Source: Sphingobium arseniciresistens
Lineage (GTDB): Bacteria > Pseudomonadota > Alphaproteobacteria > Sphingomonadales > Sphingomonadaceae
Direction of reading: 5' to 3'
Assembly (NCBI GenBank): GCA_029167225.1
Contig: JARFNK010000005.1
Location: 226,012-290,011, forward strand
DNA: 64,000 nt
The notes under the pieces are model-generated. The model worked only from the letters and a program-made list of their open reading frames with translations. It made no database searches and was not told the DNA's origin. Shown in pieces: positions 18,921 to 28,661 of the stretch; positions within the stretch are counted from its first letter, which is position 1; each line of letters begins with the position of its first letter. The translations under genes were made by a program, and so were the position numbers.

Positions 18921-19793
18921 ATGGCCGTCAGCAATTTGGGATATCTTGCCTTTGACGTTAGCAATCTGGAGCGGTGGCAGGTTCTGCTCGAGGAGGTGTT
19001 TGGCCTCGAGCCGGTCCTCGGTCCGTCATCCGACGCGCTCCACTTCCGGATGGATGCCCATCACCACCGGATTTCGCTTTATTGCTCCGCGGAGGACAGC
19101 GTTCGCGCGCTGGGCTGGGAAGTGAAGACGCTGGAAGGGTTAGAAGCGCTCGCTGGGCGCCTGACCGATCTGGGAATTCCCGCCGAGCCCGGTAGTTCAG
19201 CTTTGTGTTCTGAGCGGAAAGTCAAGGCGCTCTTCAGCTACATCGATCCCTATCTGCAGCAGCGGTGCGAGATCTTCTACGGTCCGCTCGTCACTAATAC
19301 GGCCTTTGCTCCGCGTAACGGCATGAGCGGGTTCAAGACAGGCGACATGGGCCTGGGCCACCTCGCCTATTGGGTTGAGGACATGCAGGAGGCCGAGAAG
19401 TTCTATCGGGACGTGATGGGCTTCAGCATCTCCGATTACATCGCTTGGGACGATAACGATGCCGTGTTCATGCACTGCAACCGCCGGCACCACACGCTGG
19501 CCCTGATTGCGGAGGCGCCCGACCGACCGGCCGGCACCCTGATGCACATCATGCTCGAAGCCAATTCGATCGACGATGTCGGCTATGCCTACGATCGCAT
19601 CCGCGACCTGCGGTTCCCGGTGAAGCTCGAGCCGGGCAAGCACTCCAACGATCACATGCATGGCTTCTACATCGAATCCCCCTCGGGCTTCTGGCTCGAA
19701 TTCGGCACCGAGGCACGGGAGATCGATGAGCATTGGGAGGTCAAGACCTATGACGCCCCGATGCTCTGGGGGCATCGCCCGGGTAGCGCGTGA
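18921..19793 (+). CDS. Type I extradiol ring-cleavage dioxygenase (BphC-like)
   Basis: 290 residues, two vicinal-oxygen-chelate domains as in BphC. The Fe(II) ligands expected of the family are present at near-identical positions: His147 (LGHLAYW), His209 (LMHIML) and Glu260 (WLEFGTE). Helper residues Tyr250 (HGFYIESP) and His241 (KHSNDH) are also there. The enzyme opens a catechol next to its two hydroxyls using O2. It follows the oxygenase and reductase genes with a 16-base gap and overlaps the amidase start by 4 bases. The substrate would be the catechol made by the upstream oxygenase. Confidence 0.9.
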   Translation: MAVSNLGYLAFDVSNLERWQVLLEEVFGLEPVLGPSSDALHFRMDAHHHRISLYCSAEDSVRALGWEVKTLEGLEALAGRLTDLGIPAEPGSSALCSERKVKALFSYIDPYLQQRCEIFYGPLVTNTAFAPRNGMSGFKTGDMGLGHLAYWVEDMQEAEKFYRDVMGFSISDYIAWDDNDAVFMHCNRRHHTLALIAEAPDRPAGTLMHIMLEANSIDDVGYAYDRIRDLRFPVKLEPGKHSNDHMHGFYIESPSGFWLEFGTEAREIDEHWEVKTYDAPMLWGHRPGSA

Positions 19794-20980
19794 CCGTGTC
19801 CACGCCAAAGCCGACATTCACAGAGATCGCCGCGCGCGACCGGCTCATCCGGGGCTGGGCGCATCTTTCGCCGCAGCAGCCCGAGCGGCACGGCCCGCTC
19901 GAAGGAGTGACGGTCGGCGTCAAGGACGTGATCGACGTAGCCGGCATGCCGACTACGCATGGTTCGCCGGTATTCCGGGACAATATCGCATCATACGATG
20001 CGGAGGCGGTGCGGCGGTTGCGCGCGGCAGGTGCGGTGATCCTGGGCAAGACGGTGACCGCCGAATTCGCGGCCTATTCCCCGGGCCCCACCGTCAATCC
20101 GCGCGATCCCGCCCGCACGCCTGGGGGATCATCGAGCGGCTCCGCGGCGGTCATCGCGGACGGCCAGGCCGATCTGGCGCTGGGTACGCAGACGGCAGGA
20201 TCGATCATCCGTCCGGCGAGCTATTGCGGTGTACTGGGCTTCAAGCCCAGCTTCGGACGCTACCCGCTTGAAGGCGTGCTCACGACCGCGCCGAGCCTCG
20301 ACACGCTCGGGCTTTTCGCCCGTTCCCTCGATCTGCTGATCGCGGCCGACGCGGTGTTGTCAGACGAAGCGGCGTTGCCGCCGGCCGCAAAACATCCGGT
20401 GATCGGCCTGTGTCGAAGCCCGGCCTGGCCGCTGGCCGAAGAAAACATGCGGCAGGCCCTGTTCAATTTTGCCGACCGCCTTCGGATGGCAGGCTTCACC
20501 GTGATCGAGCATGAGCTTCCCGCAGCAATCGGCGGGGTGGCCGAGGCGCAAAAGCTGATCCATCGGCGCGAAGCTTGGATTGAGTTCGGGAAGGTTCGAC
20601 AGGAGTACCCCGATCTCGTCAGCGATGTTTTTCGCGATTTCATTGACGCCGGAGCGGCCGATACGCCGGAGGCCTATCGCGCTGCGCTTGCCTTACAGCG
20701 GGATTGCGTCGCGTTGCTGCCGCAGCTGTTTTCCTCGGTCGACCTACTGTTGGTTCCGGCGGCCATCGGCGTCGCCCCGCTGGGCCTTGGTGCGACCGGC
20801 GATCCCGCGTTCCAGCGGATATGGACCGCGCTCGGCGTCCCCTGCCTCGCCTTTCCGGCCCGCTGGACGAACGGGGGGCTGCCGCTGGGGTTGCAACTCA
20901 TCGGGTTGCGGGGCGACGACCGCCAGCTTCTCGCGAACGCAGCCACCATCCTGGCGCAAACATCATTAGCGGAGGCCTGA
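19790..20980 (+). CDS. Amidase-signature-family amidase
   Basis: 396 residues; GTG start overlapping the extradiol gene (GTGA). The Ser-cisSer-Lys triad is intact: Lys45 in VGVKDVIDVAG, Ser114 in GGSSSGSAA, and Ser138 in GTQTAGSIIRPA. The region before the triad and the C-terminal LPLGLQLIGLRGDD are typical. Members hydrolyse amides to acids and ammonia in the cytoplasm. An amidase within an aromatic operon, together with a molybdenum hydroxylase, suggests that a nitrogen-containing ring is converted to an amide before or after ring opening. The substrate is not known. Confidence 0.87.
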   Translation: MTVSTPKPTFTEIAARDRLIRGWAHLSPQQPERHGPLEGVTVGVKDVIDVAGMPTTHGSPVFRDNIASYDAEAVRRLRAAGAVILGKTVTAEFAAYSPGPTVNPRDPARTPGGSSSGSAAVIADGQADLALGTQTAGSIIRPASYCGVLGFKPSFGRYPLEGVLTTAPSLDTLGLFARSLDLLIAADAVLSDEAALPPAAKHPVIGLCRSPAWPLAEENMRQALFNFADRLRMAGFTVIEHELPAAIGGVAEAQKLIHRREAWIEFGKVRQEYPDLVSDVFRDFIDAGAADTPEAYRAALALQRDCVALLPQLFSSVDLLLVPAAIGVAPLGLGATGDPAFQRIWTALGVPCLAFPARWTNGGLPLGLQLIGLRGDDRQLLANAATILAQTSLAEA

Positions 20981-22309
20981 ATGGCAACGAACGGAGAATT
21001 TGCCGGTCTCGGCGATGTCCAGCTCGAGGCTTACGCGCGGGCCTGCGCGAAGATCGATCCTGAACGAATCAAGCAACTTCTATTCGACCTCACTGACCTC
21101 CATTCGCCGACAGGCGACACCGGCGCCATCGTCGATTTCCTGGACTCCCGCCTCAAGAAGATTGGCCTGCGCACGCGGATCGACCGCATGTCCGAAATCT
21201 CGGGCAATGTGCTGGGCGAACGCAGAGGCTCCGGTGGAGGAGCTTCGCTTCTGCTCTATTCGCCGATCGATACACATTTGGAAGCTGACGAGCGAGATCG
21301 TCCTTGGGCGGGCGAGGAAGATTTCGTCGATCTGAAGCCGAAGGCCCGGATGGTGGACGATTGGGTCTACGGTCTCGGGTCCTCGAATCCTAAGGCCATG
21401 ATCGCCAGCATGCTGGAAGTGGCGGCGGTGCTGATCGAAGCGGATGTGCCGATCCTCGGTGATCTCATGGTCGGCCTGTGCGACGGCGGCATGCCCACGA
21501 CCATCCCCGAGCGGAACAATGCCGGCATGAGCAACGGCCTTCAGCATTTGCTGCATCGTGGCATGGCGCCGGACTTTGCGGTCATCATGAAACCGTGGAA
21601 CTGGGTCTTCAACGAAGAGCCTGGGATGGGGTGGTTCAAGGTGCGGATCAAAGGCACGCTTGGCTATGCGGGAATTCCGCGCGGCGTCCCCGGTTTCCGC
21701 AGTTCGATCCTGCCGGCCGCGACGATGATCCCGGAGCTTGAGCAATGGATCATCGACTATGCCGAGCGCAACCGCTCGGGAAACGTCTATCCGCATGGCT
21801 GGATTTCCGGTGTCCGGGCGGGCTGGCCCGAAAAGCCGGCCTTCCCGAGCGCCGAGACCGAGCTGTGGTTCGATGTCAGGATCAGCCCGCGGACCACGCC
21901 GGCCGACGTCAAGGCGCAGTTCGCGCAATTCATGGCCGGCTTCAATGCCCGCCATCCCGAAATCGAAACCGACTGGGAAATGTATGGTTCGGTTCCAGGT
22001 GGAACCACCGATCCGGAAAACTGGATCATCAAATCGGCGCTGCGCAGCTGGGAACATGTCGAAGGCCGGCCTCATGGCGTGCCCGATCCGTTGGGCGGGC
22101 AGACCGACGGGGCGGCGTTGCGCCGTCTCGGCATCCCGACTGCTCGGATCGGCTGGACTTGGCCGGCAGAGAACTCGCCCGAACCAGTTTCGGAAGGGTT
22201 GGGGGGAATGGGCGCGACCTATATCCCCGATCTCCTGCCCTGCATCCGCAAGATCCTGCTGTGCAGCATCGACACGCTCACGCGCGAGCGCGCCGCCGTG
22301 GGGCTGTGA
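20981..22309 (+). CDS. M20-type (ArgE/DapE-like) hydrolase with altered metal ligands
   Basis: 442 residues; ATG follows the amidase stop with no gap. The fold is that of M20 deacylases: LLLYSPIDTHLEAD (first metal His), a GLGSSNPKAMIAS block, and a late FDVRISPRTTPADVKAQF. In typical members the second block reads G.G..D.K with a bridging Asp; here the position is Asn. The usual Glu-Glu and C-terminal His segments are also not obvious: VGLCDGG instead of DEE, and GGMGATYIPDL near the end. It may therefore use one metal or have changed chemistry. Position suggests it cleaves an amide or acylated intermediate of the pathway. Confidence 0.7.
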   Translation: MATNGEFAGLGDVQLEAYARACAKIDPERIKQLLFDLTDLHSPTGDTGAIVDFLDSRLKKIGLRTRIDRMSEISGNVLGERRGSGGGASLLLYSPIDTHLEADERDRPWAGEEDFVDLKPKARMVDDWVYGLGSSNPKAMIASMLEVAAVLIEADVPILGDLMVGLCDGGMPTTIPERNNAGMSNGLQHLLHRGMAPDFAVIMKPWNWVFNEEPGMGWFKVRIKGTLGYAGIPRGVPGFRSSILPAATMIPELEQWIIDYAERNRSGNVYPHGWISGVRAGWPEKPAFPSAETELWFDVRISPRTTPADVKAQFAQFMAGFNARHPEIETDWEMYGSVPGGTTDPENWIIKSALRSWEHVEGRPHGVPDPLGGQTDGAALRRLGIPTARIGWTWPAENSPEPVSEGLGGMGATYIPDLLPCIRKILLCSIDTLTRERAAVGL

Positions 22310-22408
22310 ATTAATACAATCGCAGTTCGATCTCCCGGAAGCCAAGTGACGAAGTAGTCTCGAGCAAATGGACTGGGCGTTCGTCCCCGGAACCGTAAGG
22401 AAATACCC

Positions 22409-23200
22409 ATGCCGCACAAAGATAGTAGCAATCCCGAACAACTTGCCGCGCGCTTGCGCCACGCCTATTCGGGCGGCGCGGTTGCGCCGCTGCGCGACGG
22501 CCTGGACCCCGGCGACGGCGTAAGCGCCTATCGCGTTCAGGATATCAATACGCGCCATTGGGTCGAGCAGGGCCGCCGCATCGTCGGCCGCAAGATCGGA
22601 CTCACCGCCAAGGCCGTACAGGCGCAGCTCGGCGTCGACCAACCTGATTATGGCGTGTTGTTCGCGGATATGGAAGTCGCCGACGGCGGCGTGCTTTCCA
22701 TTTCTCGGACTCTTCAGCCCAAGGCGGAAGCCGAGGTCGCGCTCATTCTGAAATCGGACATCACTGCGTCCGATCCGGGCCGGGGAGATGTGCTGGGCGC
22801 GGCCGATTGCGCGGTTGCCGCGATCGAGATCGTCGACAGCCGTATCTCCGACTGGAAGATCGGCTTCGCCGATACGGTGGCCGATAACGGTTCGTCCGCC
22901 TTTTTCGTCCTGGGCAAGGAACGCAAGGCTCTCGACGGGCTCGACCTGTTCACTTGTGGCATGGTGTTGGAACTCAATGGCGAGATTGCCTCGCTCGGCG
23001 CGGGCGCTGCGTGCCTGGGCCATCCGCTCGATGCGGCGGCATGGCTGGCAAAGGTCATGGTCGCCAACGGCACGCCGCTGCGCGCGGGCGACATCGTGCT
23101 GACAGGAGCTCTCGGCCCGATGGTGCCGGTTACGCGCAACGATCGCGTCACCGCGACGATCGGTGGTCTGGGTTCGGTTTCGTTCTCGGTGGGAGCCTGA
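22409..23200 (+). CDS. 2-keto-4-pentenoate hydratase (MhpD-like)
   Basis: 263 residues with AAGGAAA upstream. Hallmarks of the hydratase/decarboxylase family are RRIVGRKIGLTAKAVQAQLGVDQPDYG, PKAEAEVALIL, EIVDSRISDWKI, and LGAGAACLGHPLDAAAWL. The enzyme adds water to 2-hydroxypenta-2,4-dienoate to make 4-hydroxy-2-oxovalerate, with a divalent metal. A 99-base gap separates it from the M20 gene, so an internal promoter is possible, but none is clear. The next two genes encode the following steps, so the lower meta pathway is complete. Confidence 0.9.
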   Translation: MPHKDSSNPEQLAARLRHAYSGGAVAPLRDGLDPGDGVSAYRVQDINTRHWVEQGRRIVGRKIGLTAKAVQAQLGVDQPDYGVLFADMEVADGGVLSISRTLQPKAEAEVALILKSDITASDPGRGDVLGAADCAVAAIEIVDSRISDWKIGFADTVADNGSSAFFVLGKERKALDGLDLFTCGMVLELNGEIASLGAGAACLGHPLDAAAWLAKVMVANGTPLRAGDIVLTGALGPMVPVTRNDRVTATIGGLGSVSFSVGA

Positions 23201-23203
23201 GCA

Positions 23204-24145
23204 ATGGCGAAAGTGAAGGTGGCGATCATCGGATCGGGCAACATCGGGACCGACCTGATGATCAAGGTGATGCGTCTGTCTGATGTGCTGGAAATGGGCG
23301 TGATGGTGGGGATCGACCCGGCCTCCGACGGCCTTGCCCGGGCTAGCCGCATGGGCGTTGCTACCACGCACGAAGGGATCGACGGGCTGATCGCCATGCC
23401 CGAGTTTGCGGACGTCGAAATCGTGTTCGACGCCACCAGCGCGGGCGCGCACAAGCGCAACAGCGAACTTGTGCTCGCCGCCGGCAAGCGGATGATCGAC
23501 CTCACCCCGGCCGCGATCGGGCCCTATGTGATCCCGCCGGTCAACGGCGAGACCTGCCTCGATGCCAAGAACGTCAACATGGTGACCTGCGGCGGCCAGG
23601 CGACGATCCCGATCGTCGCGGCGGTCAACCGCGTGTCCAAGGTATTTTATGGCGAGATCGTCGCCTCGATCGCATCGAAGAGCGCCGGCCCCGGCACCCG
23701 GGCCAACATCGACGAGTTCACCGAAACCACTTCGCAGGCGATCATGGACGTCGGCGGGGCGACGCGCGGCAAGGCGATCATCGTGCTCAATCCGGCCGAA
23801 CCGCCGCTGATCATGCGCGACACCGTCTATTGCCTGTGCGACGATGCCGACCAGGACGCGATCCGCAAGTCGGTGCACGACATGGTTGCCGAAGTGCAGA
23901 GCTATGTCCCTGGCTACCGGCTCAAGCAAGCGGTGCAGTTCGAGCATATCGGCTCCAACCGCCCGCTGCGCATCCCGGAAATGGACGGCGAGTTTACCGG
24001 CCTCAAGGTCTCGGTATTCCTCGAAGTTGAGGGCGCAGCGCATTACCTGCCCGCCTATGCCGGCAACCTCGACATCATGACCTCGGCCGCGATGAAGACC
24101 GCTGAGAAGATTGCAGCGCGCATGCATGAAGGAGCCGCGGCATGA
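23204..24145 (+). CDS. Acetaldehyde dehydrogenase, CoA-acylating (MhpF/BphJ-like)
   Basis: 313 residues, starting three bases after the hydratase stop. The N-terminal Rossmann motif is [15 protein letters not shown]. The catalytic cysteine is in [15 protein letters not shown]. Other family blocks are [24 protein letters not shown] and [19 protein letters not shown]. It turns acetaldehyde into acetyl-CoA with NAD+ and CoA, and normally forms a complex with the aldolase encoded next, channelling the aldehyde. The 4-base overlap with that gene agrees with coupled synthesis of a complex. Confidence 0.93.
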   Translation: MAKVKVAIIGSGNIGTDLMIKVMRLSDVLEMGVMVGIDPASDGLARASRMGVATTHEGIDGLIAMPEFADVEIVFDATSAGAHKRNSELVLAAGKRMIDLTPAAIGPYVIPPVNGETCLDAKNVNMVTCGGQATIPIVAAVNRVSKVFYGEIVASIASKSAGPGTRANIDEFTETTSQAIMDVGGATRGKAIIVLNPAEPPLIMRDTVYCLCDDADQDAIRKSVHDMVAEVQSYVPGYRLKQAVQFEHIGSNRPLRIPEMDGEFTGLKVSVFLEVEGAAHYLPAYAGNLDIMTSAAMKTAEKIAARMHEGAAA

Positions 24146-25167
24146 CTTTCGATCCGACCACCAGCAAGCTCTACATCCAGGACGTCACCCTGCGCGACGG
24201 GATGCACGCCGTGCGCCACCAGTACGGCCTCGAACACGTCAAGGCGATTGCCAGGGCGCTCGACCGCGCGGGTGTCGACGCGATCGAGGTGGCCCACGGC
24301 GACGGCCTGTCCGGTTCGAGCTTCAACTACGGCTTTGGCGCGCATACGGACTGGGACTGGATCGGAGCCGTGGCCGAAGTGCTCGAACGCTCGGTCCTGA
24401 CCACCCTGCTGCTGCCCGGCATCGGCACGGTGCACGATCTGGAGCACGCTTATGAACTGGGCGTGCGCTCGGTCCGCGTCGCGACCCACTGCACTGAAGC
24501 CGACGTTTCCAAGCAGCACATCGAAGCCGCGCGCAATCTGGGCATGGACGTTTCGGGCTTCCTGATGATGAGCCACATGAGCGAGCCCGATGCGCTGGCC
24601 CAGCAGGCGCTGCTGATGGAAAGCTACGGCGCGCATTGCGTTTACGTGACCGACAGCGGCGGGGCCATGACCATGGACCAGTACGCCGCGCGCCTCGTTG
24701 CCTATGACAAGGTGCTGAAGCCCGAAACTCAGCGCGGGGTCCATGCGCACCATAACCTCTCTCTTGGCGTGGCGAACTCGATCGTCGCGGTTCAAGGCGG
24801 CGCGGTGCGCGTCGATGCATCGCTCGCCGGCATGGGCGCGGGTGCGGGCAATGCCCCGCTCGAGGTGTTCATAGCCGCTGCGGAGCGCATGGGCTGGATT
24901 CACGGCTGCGACCTCTACGCGCTAATGGACGCGGCCGAAGATCTTGTCCGCCCGCTGCAGGACCGCCCGGTGCAGGTCGATCGCGAAACGCTCACCCTGG
25001 GCTATGCCGGGGTCTATTCCAGCTTCCTGCGCCACGCCGAAAAGGCCAGCGCCGAATACGGCATCGACACCCGCTCGATCCTGGTCGAACTCGGCCGCCG
25101 CAAGATGGTGGGCGGTCAGGAAGACATGATCGTCGACGTCGCGCTGGATATGCTTGCACAGTCTTAG
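24142..25167 (+). CDS. 4-hydroxy-2-oxovalerate aldolase (MhpE/BphI-like)
   Basis: 341 residues; the ATG overlaps the dehydrogenase stop. TIM-barrel DRE-metallolyase motifs are visible: [14 protein letters not shown] near the N-terminus, [13 protein letters not shown], and the metal pair in [14 protein letters not shown]. The C-terminal DmpG-type communication domain is present (REEDM-like [12 protein letters not shown]). It splits 4-hydroxy-2-oxovalerate into pyruvate and acetaldehyde. Together with the hydratase and dehydrogenase it makes a complete route to pyruvate and acetyl-CoA. Confidence 0.93.
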   Translation: MTFDPTTSKLYIQDVTLRDGMHAVRHQYGLEHVKAIARALDRAGVDAIEVAHGDGLSGSSFNYGFGAHTDWDWIGAVAEVLERSVLTTLLLPGIGTVHDLEHAYELGVRSVRVATHCTEADVSKQHIEAARNLGMDVSGFLMMSHMSEPDALAQQALLMESYGAHCVYVTDSGGAMTMDQYAARLVAYDKVLKPETQRGVHAHHNLSLGVANSIVAVQGGAVRVDASLAGMGAGAGNAPLEVFIAAAERMGWIHGCDLYALMDAAEDLVRPLQDRPVQVDRETLTLGYAGVYSSFLRHAEKASAEYGIDTRSILVELGRRKMVGGQEDMIVDVALDMLAQS

Positions 25168-25215
25168 CTCCTCAAACGTGTAGCTTTGCATTAAGAGCTT
25201 AGAGGATTGCAGAAC

Positions 25216-28200
25216 ATGAAGATTTCTCGCCTTCTCGTAGCCAACCGCAGCGAGATCGCGATCCGGGTGTTCCGCGCGGCGACCGAGCTTGGGATGCATA
25301 CGGTCGCCATCTACGCCGAAGAAGACAAGCTCTCGCTGCACCGCTTCAAGGCAGACGAAGCCTATCATCTGGGCGAAAGCACAGGGCCGATCGCGGCCTA
25401 TCTCGATGGCGCGCGGATCATCGAGATCGCCAGAGCGGCGGGGGTGGACGCGATCCATCCCGGTTACGGCTTTCTCTCGGAGAACCCGGATTTCGCCCAG
25501 GCCTGCGCCGACGCCGGCTTGACCTTTATCGGCCCCGCGCCGGAAACGATGCGCAGTCTGGGTGACAAGGTATCGGCGCGCCACATCGCGATCGCGGCGG
25601 GTGTCCCGGTCGTGCCGGCGAGCGAGCCCTTGCCCGATGATGTCGCCGAAATCCGCCGGATTGCGGCGGCAATCGGCTATCCCCTGATGCTCAAGGCCAG
25701 CTGGGGCGGCGGCGGACGCGGGATGCGGCCGATCGAGAGCGAAGCGGGCCTCATCGAAGCGGTGCGGTCGGGCAGGCGCGAGGCCAAGGCCGCTTTCGGG
25801 CGGGACGAAGTCTACCTCGAGAAGCTCATCCGCCGCGCCCGCCATGTAGAGGTGCAACTGCTGGGCGATCATCACGGCCACTTGTTCCATCTGTTCGAGC
25901 GCGATTGTTCGATCCAGCGGCGCAACCAGAAAGTGATCGAGCGCGCGCCGGCACCCTATCTCGACGAGTCAACGCGCCAGGCGCTGTGCGATGCCGCGCT
26001 GAAGATCGGCCGGGCAACACACTATGTCGGTGCCGGGACTGTCGAATTCCTGATCGATGAGGAAAGCGGCCAGTTCTACTTCATCGAGGTCAACCCGCGC
26101 ATCCAGGTCGAACACACGGTGACCGAGATGGTCACTGGGATCGACATCGTGAAAGCGCAGATTCGGATCGCCGAAGGGGGCCGCCTTGGCGCGGCCGACG
26201 AGACCGGCGTTCCTCCGCAGGACCAAATCCGTCTGAATGGACACGCCCTGCAATGCCGGATCACCACCGAGGACCCGGCCAACAGCTTCATCCCCGACTA
26301 TGGACGGATCACCGCCTATCGCGGGGCCTTCGGCCACGGGGTTCGGGTCGATGGTGGCACCGCCTATTCAGGCGCGGTGGTGACCCGCCATTATGATCCG
26401 CTGCTCGAGAAGGTGACCGCCTGGGCGCCGGCGTCGGCTGAGGTCGTGGCGCGGATGACGCGCGCGCTGCGCGAATACCGCATTCGCGGCGTGGCGACCA
26501 ACTTGCCGTTTCTTGAAAACGTGCTGACCCACCCGGATTTCGCCGCCAATCGCTACACGACCCGCTTCATCGACGAGACGCCGAGGCTGCTGACCTTGGG
26601 CCGCAAGCGCGACCGGGCGACGCGGCTGCTGACCTACATCGCCGATGTCACCGTCAACGGGCATCCCGAGGTCGCCGGCCGCGCCAAGCCGCCCGCTCAC
26701 GCCAAGGCGCCGCAGGTGCCGACGCTTACCGGGCCGATCATCGACGGCACGCGGCAGATTCTTGAACGCGAAGGTCCCAAGGGACTGGCACAATGGGTCC
26801 GCGCGCAAACACGCCCTTTGCTGACCGACACCACCATGCGCGATGCCCACCAGTCGCTCCTGGCGACGCGGATGCGCACGGCCGACATGGTCGCGATCGC
26901 GCCAGCCTATGCCCGGCTGGTGCCGCAGCTCCTGAGCCTTGAATGCTGGGGCGGCGCGACCTTCGACGTGGCGATGCGGTTCCTGTCGGAAGACCCGTGG
27001 GAACGCCTGTTCGCGATCCGCGAGGCTGCACCGAACCTCCTCACCCAGATGTTGCTGCGCGGCGCGAACGGGGTTGGCTATACAAATTACCCCGACAACG
27101 TGGTGCGCACGTTTATTGCCGAAGCGGCCAAGGGGATCGACATCTTCCGGGTGTTCGATTGCCTCAACTGGGTCGAGAACATGCGTGTCGCGATCGACGC
27201 CGTGCTGGAAAGCGGTAAGATCGCCCAGGGTGCGCTGTGCTATACCGGCAATATCGTCGATCCCGAACGCGTCAAATACAGCCTGGCCTACTACGTCGAC
27301 CTGGCACGGCAGCTTGAAGCGGCAGGATGCCAGATGCTGGCAGTGAAGGACATGGCCGGCCTGCTCAAGCCGGCGGCAGCGACGGCATTGTTCACGGCGC
27401 TGCGCGAGGTGACCGATCTGCCGATTGCCCTCCATACCCACGACACCTCGGGAATGGGCGCGGCCACCCTGCTTGCTGCGATCGAGGCGGGAGCCGACAG
27501 TGTCGATGCCGCGATGGACGCGATGAGCGGCACCACATCGCAACCGTGTCTTGGCGCCCTGGTCGAAGCGGTCAAGCATACCGATCGCGATACCGGCATC
27601 GGTGCCCATGCTTTCCGACAGATCAGCTTCTACTGGGAAGCGGTGCGCAGCCAGTATGCCGCATTCGAAAGCGATCTCCGGTCAGGTGCATCGGAGGTCT
27701 ATTTTCACGAGATGCCTGGCGGCCAGTTCACCAACCTCAAGGAGCAGGCGCGCAGCCTCGGCCTCGACACCCGCTGGCACGAAGTGGCCAAGGCCTATCA
27801 CGATGCCAACCTGCTGTTCGGCGATATCGTCAAGGTAACTCCCTCATCCAAGGTGGTGGGCGACATGGCACTGATGATGGTGGCGCAGGTGCTGACACCG
27901 CAGGACGTGCTCGATCCCGCTAAGGACATCGCTTTCCCCGCGTCGGTGGTCGAAATGCTGCGTGGCGATCTGGGGCAGCCGCCGGGCGGTTGGCCAGCGG
28001 ATATCCAGAAGCGGGTCTTGGGCGGCGCGGCACCGATTATCGTGCGACCGGCGAGCCTGCTTGGCGAAATGGACCTGGCGGAAACGCGCAAAGACGCGCA
28101 ACAACAATGCGGCCGCGCGCTGAGCGATGCCGAGTTTGCCAGCTATCTTATGTATCCGAAGGTTTTCAGAGCCTTTGCCGATGCCCAGGCCAAGTTCGGT

Positions 28201-28653
28201 CCCGTCTCGGCCCTAACGACGCCGACTTACTTCTATGGCATGCAGCCGGGCGATGAAGTCGACGTCACGATCGAGAACGGCAAGACCCTGGTCATCCGGA
28301 TGACCGCGATCGGCGAGGCCGAAGAGGATGGCAGTGTCCGGGTGTTCTTCGAGCTGAACGGACAGCCCCGGATCGTCGTCGTCGCGGACCGCAAGGCCGG
28401 GAATATCAAAGCGTCTCGTCGCATGGCGGATCCTGATGACGAAAGTCACTTGGCCGCGCCAATGCCAGGCCTCGTTTCGACAGTCGCAGTCACAGCAGGG
28501 CAGGCGATCAGGGCGGGAGACCTAATCATGGTGCTGGAAGCCATGAAAATGGAGACAGCGGTTCTTGCTCCGCGAGATGGCACGATCATCGAACTTGCAG
28601 TTCGATCCGGCGAAACGATCGAGGCCAAACAGTTACTTGCGGTCCTCGGTTAA
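25216..28653 (+). CDS. pyc: Pyruvate carboxylase
   Basis: 1145 residues from ATG 25216, preceded by AGAGGA; a TTG nine bases earlier is less likely. Domains in order are: biotin carboxylase/ATP-grasp (about 1-450: LLVANRSEIAIRVF, GGGGRGMR, EVNPRIQVEHTVTE), carboxyltransferase (about 530-800: LLTDTTMRDAHQSLLATR, RVFDCLNWVENM, LPIALHTHDTSGMGAA), and a C-terminal biotin carrier domain with EAMKMET. It makes oxaloacetate from pyruvate, bicarbonate and ATP. A complete pyc directly behind the lower meta pathway is unusual. It would balance a diet that yields pyruvate and acetyl-CoA. Full length, no frameshift. Confidence 0.92.
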   Translation: MKISRLLVANRSEIAIRVFRAATELGMHTVAIYAEEDKLSLHRFKADEAYHLGESTGPIAAYLDGARIIEIARAAGVDAIHPGYGFLSENPDFAQACADAGLTFIGPAPETMRSLGDKVSARHIAIAAGVPVVPASEPLPDDVAEIRRIAAAIGYPLMLKASWGGGGRGMRPIESEAGLIEAVRSGRREAKAAFGRDEVYLEKLIRRARHVEVQLLGDHHGHLFHLFERDCSIQRRNQKVIERAPAPYLDESTRQALCDAALKIGRATHYVGAGTVEFLIDEESGQFYFIEVNPRIQVEHTVTEMVTGIDIVKAQIRIAEGGRLGAADETGVPPQDQIRLNGHALQCRITTEDPANSFIPDYGRITAYRGAFGHGVRVDGGTAYSGAVVTRHYDPLLEKVTAWAPASAEVVARMTRALREYRIRGVATNLPFLENVLTHPDFAANRYTTRFIDETPRLLTLGRKRDRATRLLTYIADVTVNGHPEVAGRAKPPAHAKAPQVPTLTGPIIDGTRQILEREGPKGLAQWVRAQTRPLLTDTTMRDAHQSLLATRMRTADMVAIAPAYARLVPQLLSLECWGGATFDVAMRFLSEDPWERLFAIREAAPNLLTQMLLRGANGVGYTNYPDNVVRTFIAEAAKGIDIFRVFDCLNWVENMRVAIDAVLESGKIAQGALCYTGNIVDPERVKYSLAYYVDLARQLEAAGCQMLAVKDMAGLLKPAAATALFTALREVTDLPIALHTHDTSGMGAATLLAAIEAGADSVDAAMDAMSGTTSQPCLGALVEAVKHTDRDTGIGAHAFRQISFYWEAVRSQYAAFESDLRSGASEVYFHEMPGGQFTNLKEQARSLGLDTRWHEVAKAYHDANLLFGDIVKVTPSSKVVGDMALMMVAQVLTPQDVLDPAKDIAFPASVVEMLRGDLGQPPGGWPADIQKRVLGGAAPIIVRPASLLGEMDLAETRKDAQQQCGRALSDAEFASYLMYPKVFRAFADAQAKFGPVSALTTPTYFYGMQPGDEVDVTIENGKTLVIRMTAIGEAEEDGSVRVFFELNGQPRIVVVADRKAGNIKASRRMADPDDESHLAAPMPGLVSTVAVTAGQAIRAGDLIMVLEAMKMETAVLAPRDGTIIELAVRSGETIEAKQLLAVLG

Positions 28654-28661
28654 GGCTGCCT

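Noticed and set aside
21080-24127. 1015-residue minus-strand open frame
   Set aside because: It is antisense to the M20 hydrolase, MhpD and MhpF genes, which have full motifs; long antisense frames are expected in high-GC DNA.
26368-27609. 413-residue minus-strand frame inside pyruvate carboxylase
   Set aside because: Antisense shadow of the carboxylase with His/Arg-rich nonsense composition.
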